DNA of 64,000 bases from Rhodanobacter sp. L36 (GTDB taxonomy: Bacteria > Pseudomonadota > Gammaproteobacteria > Xanthomonadales > Rhodanobacteraceae). The notes under the pieces were generated by a model. The model was not told where the DNA came from, did not search any database, and saw nothing but the letters and a program-made list of their open reading frames with translations. The translations under genes were made by a program, and so were the position numbers. Where the stretch lies: positions 329,964 to 393,963 of the forward strand of contig NZ_LMUV01000011.1 of NCBI RefSeq assembly GCF_009765755.1, given 5' to 3'. Position 1 is the first letter of the stretch. Each line of letters opens with the position of its first letter. Below, piece by piece: positions 28,043 to 37,151 of the stretch.

Positions 28043-29602
28043 TCACCGCGGACGCCAGCGTGTTTCGTACAGGTCGAAGCGGCGATCCTTCAGGTTCTGC
28101 ACCGCGCCGGCGTTGCGTGCGCGAGCGAGGCTCTCCAGGCGCAGATCGGCGAACAGTACCGTCTCGATGTTCGGCGTCGAATCCGCCGCGATGCCATCAC
28201 GCGCGAACGGAAAATCGCTCGGCGTGAGGATGCAGCTCTGTCCGTACTGGATGTCGAAGTTGTTGACGCCGGGAAGGTTGCCGACGTTGCCTGACAGCAC
28301 CACGTAGCACTGATTTTCGATCGCGCGCGCCTGCGAGCAATAACGAACGCGAAGATAACCCTCGCGCACGTCGGTGCAGAACGGCACGAACAAGATCAGC
28401 GCGCCCTGGTCGACCAGATGCCGCGCGACCTCAGGGAACTCCGAGTCATAGCAGATCATCACGCCGATCGGACCGCAGTCGGTTTGCACGGTGGCTGCGC
28501 TATCGCCGCCGGTGATGTTCCACACGTTGCGTTCGCTCGGCGTCGGGTGAAGTTTTTCGCGCTCGTGGATCGAGCCATCGCGCAGGCATACGTAACAGAC
28601 GTTGTGGATGTCGCCGTTTTCCTGCTCGGTCGGATGCGAGCCGGCGATGATGTTGATGTTGTAGTGCACGGCGAGCCGGCTGAAGAGTTCCTTCACCTGC
28701 GGGGTGTACTGGCTGAGCTTGCGGATCGCATCGACCGGCGAGAGTTCGGAGTTTTCGATCGACAGCAACTGCAGCGTGATCAGTTCCGGAAAGGTAACGA
28801 AGTCGGCGCTGTAGTCGGCGGCGATGTCGGTGAAATATTCGACGTGGCTGGCGAATTCCTCGAACGACTGGATGCGTCGCTGCTGGTATTGCACCGACGC
28901 CACGCGCACCAGATCGGGCAGGCGTTGCGGCGAGGGAATCGACGGCATGTCCGGGTGATCGAGCAGACGCGGGTTGCGCCACACCAGATGCACCGCGTAG
29001 CCGAGCGAGTCGTAGTCGGAGGGCACGTATCCGCGCAGCAGGCCGATCGCCTCGAAGTCGTTGGAAAGCTGGAAACTCAGCGTGAGGTCGCGGCGTTTCC
29101 CCTCGACCACCGCCTGCACGTAAGCCTCGGCGCTGCCGTAGCGCTGCATGTTTTTCGAGAGGCCGGGAATGCGTCCGCCGAACACGATGCCGCGCAGCTT
29201 GAGGTCCATGCACAGCCGCTTGCGCGCGTGGTAAAGGCGCTTGCCGATGCGCATGCCGCGATAGTCCGGGTGCACCACCACTTCCATGCCGTACAGCCAG
29301 TTGCCGTCGGGCTTGTGGCGCGAGCCCATGCCGCCGCCGGTGATCTGCATCCAGGTATGCGGCGACAGCGCCGTCGCTTCGTCGATGCGGAAGGTGGCGC
29401 AGTAGCCGACGAGCTTGTCCTCGTACTCGACCACGAACTGGCCTTCGGGGAAATGCGTCTGCTGAGAGCGCAGCATTTCGGCTGAGTGGCCCCACTCGGA
29501 GGTGTAGATGCGGCCGGTGAGTTCGACCAGCGCCGGTACGTCGGCCGGCGTCGCGTGGCGCAGCAGCAGCTTGGGATTCAGTTCATCAGTTTTCTTGACC
29601 AT
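28043..29602 (-). CDS. GNAT acetyltransferase-nitrilase fusion protein
   Basis: A 519-residue two-domain enzyme. Residues 10-165 form a GNAT domain (VVHPDYRGMRIGKRLYHARKRL is the acetyl-CoA motif). From about 225 to 500 follows a carbon-nitrogen hydrolase with its Glu-Lys-Cys triad visible in FVTFPELITL, EREKLHPTPSE and MICYDSEFPEVARHLVDQGA. This architecture is widespread in proteobacteria, but the substrate is not established; an amide or N-acyl compound is likely. It is divergent from hutF with an 88-bp spacer and probably heads the transcript with clc and hutI. Confidence 0.9.
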   Translation of the reverse strand: MVKKTDELNPKLLLRHATPADVPALVELTGRIYTSEWGHSAEMLRSQQTHFPEGQFVVEYEDKLVGYCATFRIDEATALSPHTWMQITGGGMGSRHKPDGNWLYGMEVVVHPDYRGMRIGKRLYHARKRLCMDLKLRGIVFGGRIPGLSKNMQRYGSAEAYVQAVVEGKRRDLTLSFQLSNDFEAIGLLRGYVPSDYDSLGYAVHLVWRNPRLLDHPDMPSIPSPQRLPDLVRVASVQYQQRRIQSFEEFASHVEYFTDIAADYSADFVTFPELITLQLLSIENSELSPVDAIRKLSQYTPQVKELFSRLAVHYNINIIAGSHPTEQENGDIHNVCYVCLRDGSIHEREKLHPTPSERNVWNITGGDSAATVQTDCGPIGVMICYDSEFPEVARHLVDQGALILFVPFCTDVREGYLRVRYCSQARAIENQCYVVLSGNVGNLPGVNNFDIQYGQSCILTPSDFPFARDGIAADSTPNIETVLFADLRLESLARARNAGAVQNLKDRRFDLYETRWRPR

Positions 29603-29690
29603 CGCACGATTATGCCCAGCGCCGCGGACGATCGAGTGAAGGCGATGTTGCCGACGCGGCTACAATGCTGCGCAAGTACGGGAGCGATTC

Positions 29691-31058
29691 ATGAGCGACA
29701 ACGCAGTGGTTGATGGCATCAAGGCAACACATCTGTGGCAGCGCGACGGCTGGCAGGCCGATGCAACGCTCGGCATCACGGCCGATGGATATCTGTCCGA
29801 AGCGACGAAAGCGGATGCTTCGAGTGGCGCATGGGTTCTGCCCGGCATGCCCAACCTGCACTCGCATGCATTCCAGCGCGCGATGGCCGGGCTGGCCGAA
29901 CGCAAGGGACGCAGCGACGACAGTTTCTGGAGTTGGCGCGAGACGATGTATGCGTTCGCCGCATCCATCGGCCCGGAAGAATTGAAGGCCATCGCTGCGC
30001 AACTCTATGTCGAAATGCTCAAGGCCGGTTACACGCAGGTCTGCGAATTTCATTACCTGCATCACCAGCCCGACGGCACGCCCTACGCGCAACCGGAAGC
30101 AATGTCGCTGGCGTTGATCGAAGCGGCGCGCGAAACCGGCATCGCGATGACGTTGCTGCCGGTGCTGTATATCAGCGGAGGTTTCGACGGGCGCGCGCTT
30201 GCCGCGCGTCAGCGGCGTTTCGGCCACGATGTGGACGGCTATCTGCGATTGCTGGAAGCATTGCGCGCACACGAACACGCCGGCCTGCGTGTCGGCATCG
30301 CGCTGCATTCGCTGCGCGCCGTGCCGCAGCAAGCCATGGATGCCGTGCTTGCCAGCGACATCGCGAAGGATCGCCCGATCCATATCCACATCGCCGAGCA
30401 GATTGGCGAAGTGCAGGACTGCCTGGCTGTGCGCGGTGCGCGCCCGGTGGAGTGGTTGTTCGATCACGCCGATGTCGACGCACGCTGGTGTCTGGTACAC
30501 GCCACGCACCTCACCGACGCCGAGATGCTGCAGGTCGCACGCAGCGGTGCGGTGGCAGGGCTGTGCCCGACGACGGAAGCAAATCTTGGCGATGGACTTT
30601 TTCCTTTGGCCGCCTATCTGGATGCGCACGGTGCGCTTGGCATCGGTTCGGATTCGCATATCTCGATCTCGCCGGTGGAGGAATTGCGCTGGCTGGAATA
30701 CGGCCAGCGGCTGACCAGCGGACATCGCAACATCGCCGCGCGCGGGCAAGGGGTGAGCGTCGGCGAAACCTTGTGGCGTGCTGCGTTGCTTGGCGGAGCG
30801 CAGGCATCCGGCCTGCCGGTCGGTACGTTGCAGGCTGGTGCGCGCGCGGATCTCGTCGTGCTGGACGAAAACTCTCCGCTGCTCGCGGCGCGCGACACGC
30901 GTTCGATGCTCGACAGTTTCGTGTTCGCAGGCAACACGCCGCTGGTGCGCGACGTGATGTGCGGCGGGAAGTGGCTGGTGCGCGATTTCCATCATCACGA
31001 CGAAGTGCGCATCGCGGTGCGTTACCGCAAAGTGGTCGAGGCGCTTGCTGCGCGCTGA
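29691..31058 (+). CDS. hutF: HutF, formimidoylglutamate deiminase
   Basis: A 455-residue amidohydrolase converting N-formimino-L-glutamate to N-formyl-L-glutamate, the step used in the five-enzyme histidine pathway. PGMPNLHSHAFQRAMAGLAER has the metal-binding HxH, CEFHYLHHQPDGTPY is specific to HutF, and HIHIAEQ, VHATHLTD and GIGSDSHISISPVEELRWLEY follow. It is preceded by GGGAG and divergent from the hutI transcript. Its presence predicts a HutG-type formylglutamate deformylase elsewhere. Confidence 0.94.
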   Translation: MSDNAVVDGIKATHLWQRDGWQADATLGITADGYLSEATKADASSGAWVLPGMPNLHSHAFQRAMAGLAERKGRSDDSFWSWRETMYAFAASIGPEELKAIAAQLYVEMLKAGYTQVCEFHYLHHQPDGTPYAQPEAMSLALIEAARETGIAMTLLPVLYISGGFDGRALAARQRRFGHDVDGYLRLLEALRAHEHAGLRVGIALHSLRAVPQQAMDAVLASDIAKDRPIHIHIAEQIGEVQDCLAVRGARPVEWLFDHADVDARWCLVHATHLTDAEMLQVARSGAVAGLCPTTEANLGDGLFPLAAYLDAHGALGIGSDSHISISPVEELRWLEYGQRLTSGHRNIAARGQGVSVGETLWRAALLGGAQASGLPVGTLQAGARADLVVLDENSPLLAARDTRSMLDSFVFAGNTPLVRDVMCGGKWLVRDFHHHDEVRIAVRYRKVVEALAAR

Positions 31059-31167
31059 ACGGTCGCCGTGTTTTTGATGAACGCCAACCATCGCCGGCGT
31101 CGAACGCGGTCATCGTCCGCGCTGCATGCGACGTTTTCCATGGCACGTCCCCAATGAGGAATGTGCC

Positions 31168-31332
31168 ATGCGTCGTTTCATGTCTTCGTGTCTTCTCGCC
31201 GTCGCGCTGCTCGGCGGCGCCGTATCAATGACGGGCTGTGTCGTTGTGCCGCCGCGTCATGCCCGCGTCTGGGTGCCCGGGTACTGGGGCCGCGGTCACG
31301 TCTGGGTGGGCCCGCACTGGCGTGATCGTTGA
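31168..31332 (+). CDS. Small lipoprotein with WVPGYW motif
   Basis: A 54-residue predicted lipoprotein. The lipobox SMTGC precedes a very short mature part with HARVWVPGYWGRGHVWVGPHW, the YXWXXGHW-type repeat found in small envelope proteins of proteobacteria. GAGGA lies upstream of the ATG at 31168. Function is unknown. It lies close to the Cpx-like locus but converges on its Spy/CpxP-type gene. Confidence 0.7.
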   Translation: MRRFMSSCLLAVALLGGAVSMTGCVVVPPRHARVWVPGYWGRGHVWVGPHWRDR

Positions 31333-31360
31333 GTCGTGTCCGCGCTCGAAACCTTGGTGA

Positions 31361-31391
31361 GGAAAACGGCGCCAGCATGATCGCTGGCGCC
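31361..31391 (-). terminator. Intrinsic terminator of the Spy-like gene
   Basis: A perfect 9-bp stem, GGCGCCAGC (31368-31376) with GCTGGCGCC (31383-31391) and a 6-nt loop, lies 14 bp beyond the Spy-like stop. Reading leftward it is followed by GTTTTCC, a short T-run, so it suits the minus strand best. Confidence 0.75.
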
Positions 31392-31404
31392 ATTCCCTTG
31401 CTGC

Positions 31405-31911
31405 TTACTGCGCGGCCTGCGGCGTGGTGCCGGCGGCGGCTTTCTGCTGTGCGCGCAATTGTTGCCACTGCTGGCGACGTGCATCCTGCTGCGCCTTCAT
31501 GGTGGCGAGCTGCGCTTTCTGCGGGGCGGTCAGCACGGCGTAGATCTGCGCGCGGATAGTCGCCTGCTGCTGCACGCGAACCTGGGTCGCGGCACCTTCG
31601 GCCTGGGCGAGGCGCGAAGCAGTTGCGGTGTAGCCGACCTGATCCGGCGTCATCGATTCGAAGGCGCTGCGCTGCTGGCGAAGTGCCGTACGCTGCGTCT
31701 TGTTCTGCGCGAAGCTGGCCTGCACGATCTGCTTGATGCTTGCACGCTGTGCGTCCGTGAGGTCGAGCTTTTTCAACGCCATGAACTGGCCGCCGTGATG
31801 ACCGTGTCCGCCGTGCCAGCCACCTTCACCACCGGCAGGGCCGGCGACGGCAAACGTGGAGAGGGCAACGGCCGATGCCAAAGTCAGGCCGAGAAGGAGA
31901 GTCTTGCGCAT
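31405..31911 (-). CDS. Spy/CpxP-family periplasmic chaperone
   Basis: A 168-residue secreted protein with a clear signal peptide (about residues 1-23, cleavage after AVA). A His/Gly-rich stretch (GGWHGGHGHHGGQ) could bind metals. The mature part is helical and Gln/Arg/Ala-rich, with two LTxxQ-type motifs, LDLTDAQRASIKQ and VLTAPQKAQL, that define the Spy/CpxP family. Members protect periplasmic proteins, and CpxP also dampens the CpxA kinase. Divergence from a CpxRA-like pair and the intervening CpxR box support a CpxP-like role. Confidence 0.88.
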   Translation of the reverse strand: MRKTLLLGLTLASAVALSTFAVAGPAGGEGGWHGGHGHHGGQFMALKKLDLTDAQRASIKQIVQASFAQNKTQRTALRQQRSAFESMTPDQVGYTATASRLAQAEGAATQVRVQQQATIRAQIYAVLTAPQKAQLATMKAQQDARRQQWQQLRAQQKAAAGTTPQAAQ

Positions 31912-31989
31912 GGGTAGTACCTTCGTCTGTGGGGGAGTGGTGTTGCAGACATTAGACGACGCCACTGCGTGTATGTTCGTTGCGGGAGG

Positions 31990-32004
31990 GTAAAGATGGG
32001 TAAA
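31990..32004. promoter_or_regulatory. CpxR box, GTAAA-N5-GTAAA
   Basis: The sequence GTAAA-GATGG-GTAAA matches exactly the E. coli CpxR consensus (GTAAA, five bases, GTAAA). It lies in the 130-bp region between the Spy/CpxP-like gene and the response-regulator gene, about 80 bp upstream of the chaperone start. It suits divergent activation of cpxP-like and autoregulation of cpxRA-like genes. Confidence 0.75.
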
Positions 32005-32042
32005 GACCATGGAGTTCACGCGCGCGCACAGGTTGAATGGGC

Positions 32043-32747
32043 ATGAACCCAACGGTTGCCATGTCCAGAATCCTGATCGTCGACGATGACCGCGCGCTCT
32101 GCAGCCTGCTGGCCGAGTACCTCCAGCGTGAAGGTTTCATCGTGAGCGTCGCCCACGATGCGGACGAAGCCCTTGCCGTGCTGCATTCCCCGACGCATCG
32201 ACCGGACCTGATGATTCTCGACGTGATGATGCCGGGCCGCGACGGCCTTGAAACCCTGCGAGAAGTTCGCCAGCAATACCGCTTCCCGGTGATCATGCTG
32301 TCCGCGCGCGGCGAAGCGGTGGATCGCGTGATCGGCCTCGAACTCGGTGCGGACGATTACCTCGCCAAGCCCTGCCTGCCGCGCGAGTTGCTGGCGCGCG
32401 TGCGTGCGCAGCTGCGCCGACATGCACCGACCGTTGGCGGCGCGTTGCAAGTGGGCTCGCTTCGCCTGCTGCCGGCCGAGCGACGCGCGCAGGTCGGCGG
32501 CGCCGAGCTCACGCTGACCGGCGCGGAATTCATGCTGCTGCTCGCGCTGGCGCAACGCGCGGGCGAACTCATCGACAAGGCGGCATTGACACGCGTGGCC
32601 CTGGGCCGCGAACTGGAGCGTTTCGATCGCAGTGTCGACGTGCACGTCAGCCGGCTTCGCCACAAACTGGGCGAAGCATCGCCATCGGCTCCACGCATCG
32701 ACTCCGTTCGCGGCGCCGGTTATGTACTCATCGCGGGTGGGCCATGA
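32043..32747 (+). CDS. CpxR-like OmpR-family response regulator
   Basis: A 234-residue regulator: receiver domain with the acidic pair DDD and the phosphoacceptor Asp in LMILDVMMPGRDG, Lys in LAKPCLPREL, and a C-terminal winged helix from about 135 (ELTLTGAEFMLLLALAQRAGE, DVHVSRLRHKLGE, IDSVRGAGYVL). Similarity to CpxR plus the neighbours points to envelope stress. Three nearby ATGs exist (32037, 32043, 32061); 32043 has the best-placed AGG, but MSRILIV at 32061 is where similarity begins. It overlaps the kinase gene by 4 bp. Confidence 0.9.
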   Translation: MNPTVAMSRILIVDDDRALCSLLAEYLQREGFIVSVAHDADEALAVLHSPTHRPDLMILDVMMPGRDGLETLREVRQQYRFPVIMLSARGEAVDRVIGLELGADDYLAKPCLPRELLARVRAQLRRHAPTVGGALQVGSLRLLPAERRAQVGGAELTLTGAEFMLLLALAQRAGELIDKAALTRVALGRELERFDRSVDVHVSRLRHKLGEASPSAPRIDSVRGAGYVLIAGGP

Positions 32748-34108
32748 ATCCGTTCAAGAGTTCACTCTATTGGCGACTGCTGATCTGGTTCTGCGTCGCC
32801 AATGTGCTGGTGCTTTTTCTCGGCGGCTTCCTGACGCGCGGCTTCATCGAATACAGCACGGCCAGGGATATCAACTGGTCGGCGATTGCGCAGGAAGCCG
32901 ACCAGGTTTACGAAAACGGTGGTGCGCAGGCGCTTGCGGACTGGTCCCGACAGCAGCAGCACGATGGCATTCAGGCCACGCTGTATCAGCATGGCGAAGC
33001 GTTGTATCCGATCCGCCTGCACGAGCTGATCGAGCGACGCTTGCCGAACCTGCTCGCCGCCGATGGCGACACCGTGCTGCAACCCTGGCCGGGCGTTTAC
33101 GTGGCCGTGGAGCAGGTCGTGGGCAATGACGGACAGACACGCCAGCTGGTGGCGATGAGCCGAACCCACACGCGCCTGCGGCCGCAGACACGCCAGACGA
33201 TTCTACTCAGCGTGCAGCTTGTGCTGTCGCTGCTGTGCATCGGCCTGCTTGGCTGGTGGGTTGCGCGCAGCGTGGCCAAGCCGGTCGAAGCATTGCGCGA
33301 TGCGACGCATCGCATGGCGGCGGGCGAATTGTCGACGCGCGTCGGCCGGCAGGGCGGACTGGCACACGACGAAATCGCGCAGCTCGCCTACGACTTCGAT
33401 GCCATGGCCGAGCGCATCGAAGCATTGGTCGCGCACGGTCGCAGCGTGCTGCAGGATCTCTCGCACGAATTGCGTTCGCCGCTCGCGCGACTGCACCTGA
33501 TCCTCGACCTTGCCCGGCGCAGCAACTCGCCGGACGAGGCCGCGGGTTATTTCACGCAGGCCGAGCAGGAAATCGATCGACTCGACCGCATGACCGGCGA
33601 AATGCTCACGCTGTCACGGCTGGAAAGCGGCATTCCTGGCATGAGCCGCGAGCATCTGGATCTGGTCGATCTGGCGCACGGCTGCATGGCGCAGGCGGAG
33701 CTCGAAGCCGGCGCACGCAACATCCGCTTGCAGCTTGCGTCGAGTGGCCCGGTCGCCGTGCTCGGCAGCCCGTTGCTGCTGGAGCGTGCGCTGGACAACC
33801 TGATTGCCAACGCGATCAAGTTCAGTCCCGAAGGCGCCACCGTCGAACTCGATGTCACGGCGGATACGGAGCTCGCCAAGATCTCGGTGAGCGATCACGG
33901 TCCGGGCGTGCCGGAGGGCGAGCTGGAATTTCTGTTTCGCCCGTTCTTTCGTGGCAGCAACGCCGCGCGTGCCGATGGACACGGCATGGGCCTGGCGATC
34001 GTGCAGCGCGTGGTGCAGGTCCATGGCGGCGACATTCGCGCGATCAACGCCTCAGGCGGCGGACTCCAAGTGCAGTTGCAGTTGCCGTTGGCGCCAGCGA
34101 TTACCTGA
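32744..34108 (+). CDS. CpxA-like sensor histidine kinase
   Basis: A 454-residue membrane kinase. TM1 is near residues 10-30, a periplasmic sensor region spans about 30-150, and TM2 is near 155-175 (LSVQLVLSLLCIGLLGWWVA). HAMP follows (RSVAKPVEALRDATHRMAAGELSTRV), then the phosphoacceptor His in LQDLSHELRSPLARLHLILDLARR, and the ATPase N, G1 and G2 boxes (LIANAIKF, SDHGPGVP, GHGMGLAI). The HELRSPLARL box is CpxA-like. It is coupled to the regulator gene by an overlap. Confidence 0.92.
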   Translation: MNPFKSSLYWRLLIWFCVANVLVLFLGGFLTRGFIEYSTARDINWSAIAQEADQVYENGGAQALADWSRQQQHDGIQATLYQHGEALYPIRLHELIERRLPNLLAADGDTVLQPWPGVYVAVEQVVGNDGQTRQLVAMSRTHTRLRPQTRQTILLSVQLVLSLLCIGLLGWWVARSVAKPVEALRDATHRMAAGELSTRVGRQGGLAHDEIAQLAYDFDAMAERIEALVAHGRSVLQDLSHELRSPLARLHLILDLARRSNSPDEAAGYFTQAEQEIDRLDRMTGEMLTLSRLESGIPGMSREHLDLVDLAHGCMAQAELEAGARNIRLQLASSGPVAVLGSPLLLERALDNLIANAIKFSPEGATVELDVTADTELAKISVSDHGPGVPEGELEFLFRPFFRGSNAARADGHGMGLAIVQRVVQVHGGDIRAINASGGGLQVQLQLPLAPAIT

Positions 34109-34111
34109 GCA

Positions 34112-34867
34112 TCAGCGCGTCGGTCGATCTGCGTCGCGCGCGAGATGCAGGTCGTTGAACTTGCGCCGCTCGATCACCTCGATCACTTTTCCGTGGCTGT
34201 CGCGACGGAAAATCAGCAGGCTGCGTTCGTCGTCGGTGCTCGTGAAGATATCCGGCGCGATCGGGTCCAACGCGTTGAATGGACGTCCAGCCTTGCTCAC
34301 GTAACCGACCACACCATCCTTCACGCTGAAAATCCACGCGCGATCCGGCGCGTAGCGATAGGTGCCCACGTAATCGGCCGGTTTCAATCCATCGACTTTC
34401 AGCTTCGGCGGCGCGGTCGGCATCGTGACGTCTTCATAGGCAGCGATTTTCCACTGGCCGCTCTGCTTCACGAAAGTCAGCAGCGATTGGTAGCGCACCA
34501 CGAACTGTTGCCCGAACACGGTTTCGCGTTCGTATTCTTCCGCCTGCAGCACGACGCTGTCGCCGTACTGCGTGGCGTGCGGATCGCGCAACTCGATGCT
34601 GCCGGAAAACCCTGCGGGAAATGTCTGCAGCGAATCCACCGCGTCCTTCTTGTGCTGGATGTGACCGAATTCGTCGATGAGGATCGCGTCGTCGGTCAGC
34701 GTTTTCTGCCACACGCTCTTGTCGCCCTGCGGAATCGCATCGACCCACGCCTGCGTGATGGCGACCAGCTGGTCGCGCAACGCAGGTGTCGCTTCCGCAG
34801 CGCGTGCCGAAGCGGCATGAAGAAATCCTGCGCAGACCAGCGCCGCAGCGATTGCCGTCGTCCGCAT
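34112..34867 (-). CDS. Secreted DUF4440/NTF2-like protein
   Basis: A 251-residue protein with a signal peptide (MRTTAIAAALVCAGFLHAASARA). A DUF4440-type NTF2-like domain follows (LVAITQAWVDAIPQGDKSVWQKTLTDDAILID, YQSLLTFVKQSGQWKIAAYEDV), and an extra C-terminal domain runs from about residue 155 (PADYVGTYRYAP to the end) that looks like a short beta domain. AGGAGAAACC precedes the ATG. Function is unknown; members bind small ligands or act as isomerase-like proteins. It converges on the Cpx-like kinase with only 3 bp between stops. Confidence 0.78.
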   Translation of the reverse strand: MRTTAIAAALVCAGFLHAASARAAEATPALRDQLVAITQAWVDAIPQGDKSVWQKTLTDDAILIDEFGHIQHKKDAVDSLQTFPAGFSGSIELRDPHATQYGDSVVLQAEEYERETVFGQQFVVRYQSLLTFVKQSGQWKIAAYEDVTMPTAPPKLKVDGLKPADYVGTYRYAPDRAWIFSVKDGVVGYVSKAGRPFNALDPIAPDIFTSTDDERSLLIFRRDSHGKVIEVIERRKFNDLHLARDADRPTR

Positions 34868-35031
34868 GATGGTTTCTCCTCGAGTTGCAACCGTGATGCG
34901 GGCGAGTCTGCGCGCACTGGCGCGACCGGCAACCGTGCATGAAGTCATGTCGCGAGAAGATCCTCGAATTCCTGCGTTTCGCATCGAGCGCCGATTTGCA
35001 ACACTGACAGTCGCCTCTCGAACGGATTCCC

Positions 35032-36018
35032 ATGCGCTCCTCTTCGCTCGCCGCCGTTGGTCTCGCGCTTTGCTCGGCGCTGTTTTTCACGCTGACGTAC
35101 GTGCTCAACCGCAGCCTCGTTGCGGGTGGCGGACATTGGGCATGGGCGGTGATCCTGCGCTATCTGATCACGCTGCCTCTGCTGGCGATGGTGCTGCCGT
35201 TTCAGGGCAGGCTCGGTGAATTGCCGCGCGAATTGAAACACCACGCGCGTACATGGCTCACCTGGAGCAGTGTCGGTTTCGTGCTGTTCGGCATCCCGCT
35301 GACCTGGGCGGCGAGCAGTGGACCGTCGTGGCTGATCGCCGGCAGCTTCCAGACCACCGTGCTAGCCGGTCCGCTGCTGGCGCCGCTGATCTATCGCGAC
35401 GAACGCCGCACGCTCGCCTGGCGCACGCTGGCGATCGGCGTGCTGATCGTCATCGGCGTGTTCACCCTGCAATGGGGCCACGCGCACGGGCAGCTGCATG
35501 CGAACGACTGGCTGGCGATCGGCGCGGTGGTGCTTTCCGCGTTCGCGTATCCGCTGGGCAACCGCAAGGTTCTCTTGCATCTCGAACATTGCGGCTGTCG
35601 GCTCAATGCGGTGCAGCGCGTGTTCGGCATGACACTGTGCAGTTGGCCGCTGTGGCTGGTACTCGCCGTGATCGCATGGATCACCGTCGGCCCGCCGACG
35701 CTGCGCGAAGCGCTGCTCGCCGGTGGCGTGGCGTTGTCGTCCGGCACGATCGCCACCGTGATGTTTTTCCGCGCCACCGACATGGTGCGCCGCGAACCGA
35801 CCGCACTTGCCGCGGTGGAAGCGATGCAGGCGGCGGAACTGTTGTTCGCCACATGGCTCGGCGTGCTGTTTCTCGGTGAGGCATGGCCAACCGGCTATGC
35901 GGCATGCGGCGCGCTGGCGATCATCATCGGCATCGCCTTGTTCGGATGGGTCAGCGGCCGCGGCGCAGGGACCAACCACGACGCAAGCGATGCACTGGAA
36001 GGTGATCGCGGCGCCTAG
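35032..36018 (+). CDS. EmrE/EamA-type drug-metabolite exporter
   Basis: A 328-residue protein with ten predicted TM helices, of the DMT superfamily (the multidrug resistance efflux transporter group). Typical blocks are ALCSALFFTLTYVLNRSL in TM1, WLIAGSFQTTVLAGPLLAPLIY in the first repeat, and MQAAELLFATWLGVLFLGEAWP in the second. Its stop codon shares the bases CTAG with the stop of the convergent antiporter gene. Substrate unknown. Confidence 0.85.
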   Translation: MRSSSLAAVGLALCSALFFTLTYVLNRSLVAGGGHWAWAVILRYLITLPLLAMVLPFQGRLGELPRELKHHARTWLTWSSVGFVLFGIPLTWAASSGPSWLIAGSFQTTVLAGPLLAPLIYRDERRTLAWRTLAIGVLIVIGVFTLQWGHAHGQLHANDWLAIGAVVLSAFAYPLGNRKVLLHLEHCGCRLNAVQRVFGMTLCSWPLWLVLAVIAWITVGPPTLREALLAGGVALSSGTIATVMFFRATDMVRREPTALAAVEAMQAAELLFATWLGVLFLGEAWPTGYAACGALAIIIGIALFGWVSGRGAGTNHDASDALEGDRGA

Positions 36019-37151
36019 CCTTCGAAAGTGAAAAACAGGTACGCGACGAACAACACCAGATGCACGCCACCTTGCAGCACGTTGGTGCGGCCGCTGGAAA
36101 ACGTCACCAGGCAAAGTGCCAGCGTGAGCACGAACAGCATCAGATCGGTGTGTTGCAGGCCGAGGATGATCGGGTGATGGGTGAGATGGCTGACGATCAG
36201 GATCGCCGGGATCGTCAGCCCGATCGTCGCCAGCACCGAGCCGAGAAAGATATTCACCGAACGCTGCAGATGATTGCTCGCTGCGGCACGCACCGCACCG
36301 ATCGCCTCCGGCGCCGCCACGAGAATCGCCAGCGTCAGGCCCGCCAGCGCGGCCGGTGCGTGCACGGTTTCGACGACGTAATCCACCGGTACGCCGATCT
36401 GTTCGGCAAGATAGATGATCGGCACCATGTACGCGATCAGCAGCACCGTGTGGCGCAACACGCTCTTGCCTTGCGGCGCATGGGCTGCGTGCGCATTCGT
36501 CTTTTTCGGCGCGTGCGCGACCAGCTGTTCGCCTTCGACGAAATAGCCGCGATGCCGATGCGTCTGCAACAACAGGAAAGCTGCATACAGAACTACCGAC
36601 ACCGTGGCGAGAAACATTTCCTGCGGAAACGACATCGTTGGCCCGGAGGTCGACACGGTGAAATCCGGCATGACCAGGCACAGCACGCCCAGCGGAATGA
36701 TCACGCCGAGATACGCGTTCGCGCCCTGCAGGTTGTATTGCTGTTCGCGATGACGCCAGCCGCCCATCAACAGCGAAAGCCCGACCATGCCGTTGAGGAT
36801 GACCATGCTCACCGCGAACAACGTGTCGCGCGCGAGCGTCGGGTTGTTGTCTCCGTGCAGCATCACCGCCGTGATGCTCATGACCTCGATCGAGGTGATC
36901 GACAAGGTCAGGATAAGCGTGCCGTACGGTTCACCAAGTCGTTCGGCGAGACAGTCGGCGTGCTGCACGACCGCGACAGCGGAACCCAGGATGGTGAGGA
37001 ACAGCCAGAAGAAAACCGTCACCAGCCACAACGGGCTGACAAAGCCGTCCATGAGGCGATGCCCGAACCAGAGAAAAAGGCCGCTGGTCAGCGCGCTGAA
37101 TGCGAGAAACCATTCCTTGCGCAACAGCGTGCGTAATTGCCGATTGCCCAT
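36015..37151 (-). CDS. ChaA-type Ca2+(Na+)/H+ antiporter
   Basis: A 378-residue cation/proton antiporter of the CaCA superfamily with about eleven TM helices. The two alpha-repeats are visible: LTLSITSIEVMSITAVMLHG with its acidic residue, and LAILVAAPEAIGAVRAAASNHLQRSVNIFLGSVLATIGLTIP, which carries the conserved Glu, Asn and Ser pattern. A His-rich loop (HAPKKTNAHAAHAP) lies between the halves. Start at 37151 (MGNRQLRT). Confidence 0.9.
   Translation of the reverse strand: MGNRQLRTLLRKEWFLAFSALTSGLFLWFGHRLMDGFVSPLWLVTVFFWLFLTILGSAVAVVQHADCLAERLGEPYGTLILTLSITSIEVMSITAVMLHGDNNPTLARDTLFAVSMVILNGMVGLSLLMGGWRHREQQYNLQGANAYLGVIIPLGVLCLVMPDFTVSTSGPTMSFPQEMFLATVSVVLYAAFLLLQTHRHRGYFVEGEQLVAHAPKKTNAHAAHAPQGKSVLRHTVLLIAYMVPIIYLAEQIGVPVDYVVETVHAPAALAGLTLAILVAAPEAIGAVRAAASNHLQRSVNIFLGSVLATIGLTIPAILIVSHLTHHPIILGLQHTDLMLFVLTLALCLVTFSSGRTNVLQGGVHLVLFVAYLFFTFEG

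Noticed and set aside
29610-31091. 493-codon minus frame opposite hutF
   Set aside because: Shadow of hutF, no recognisable protein features.
36060-37136. 358-codon plus frame opposite the ChaA-type antiporter
   Set aside because: Translation is a His/Arg/Gln-rich string typical of antisense to hydrophobic helices.
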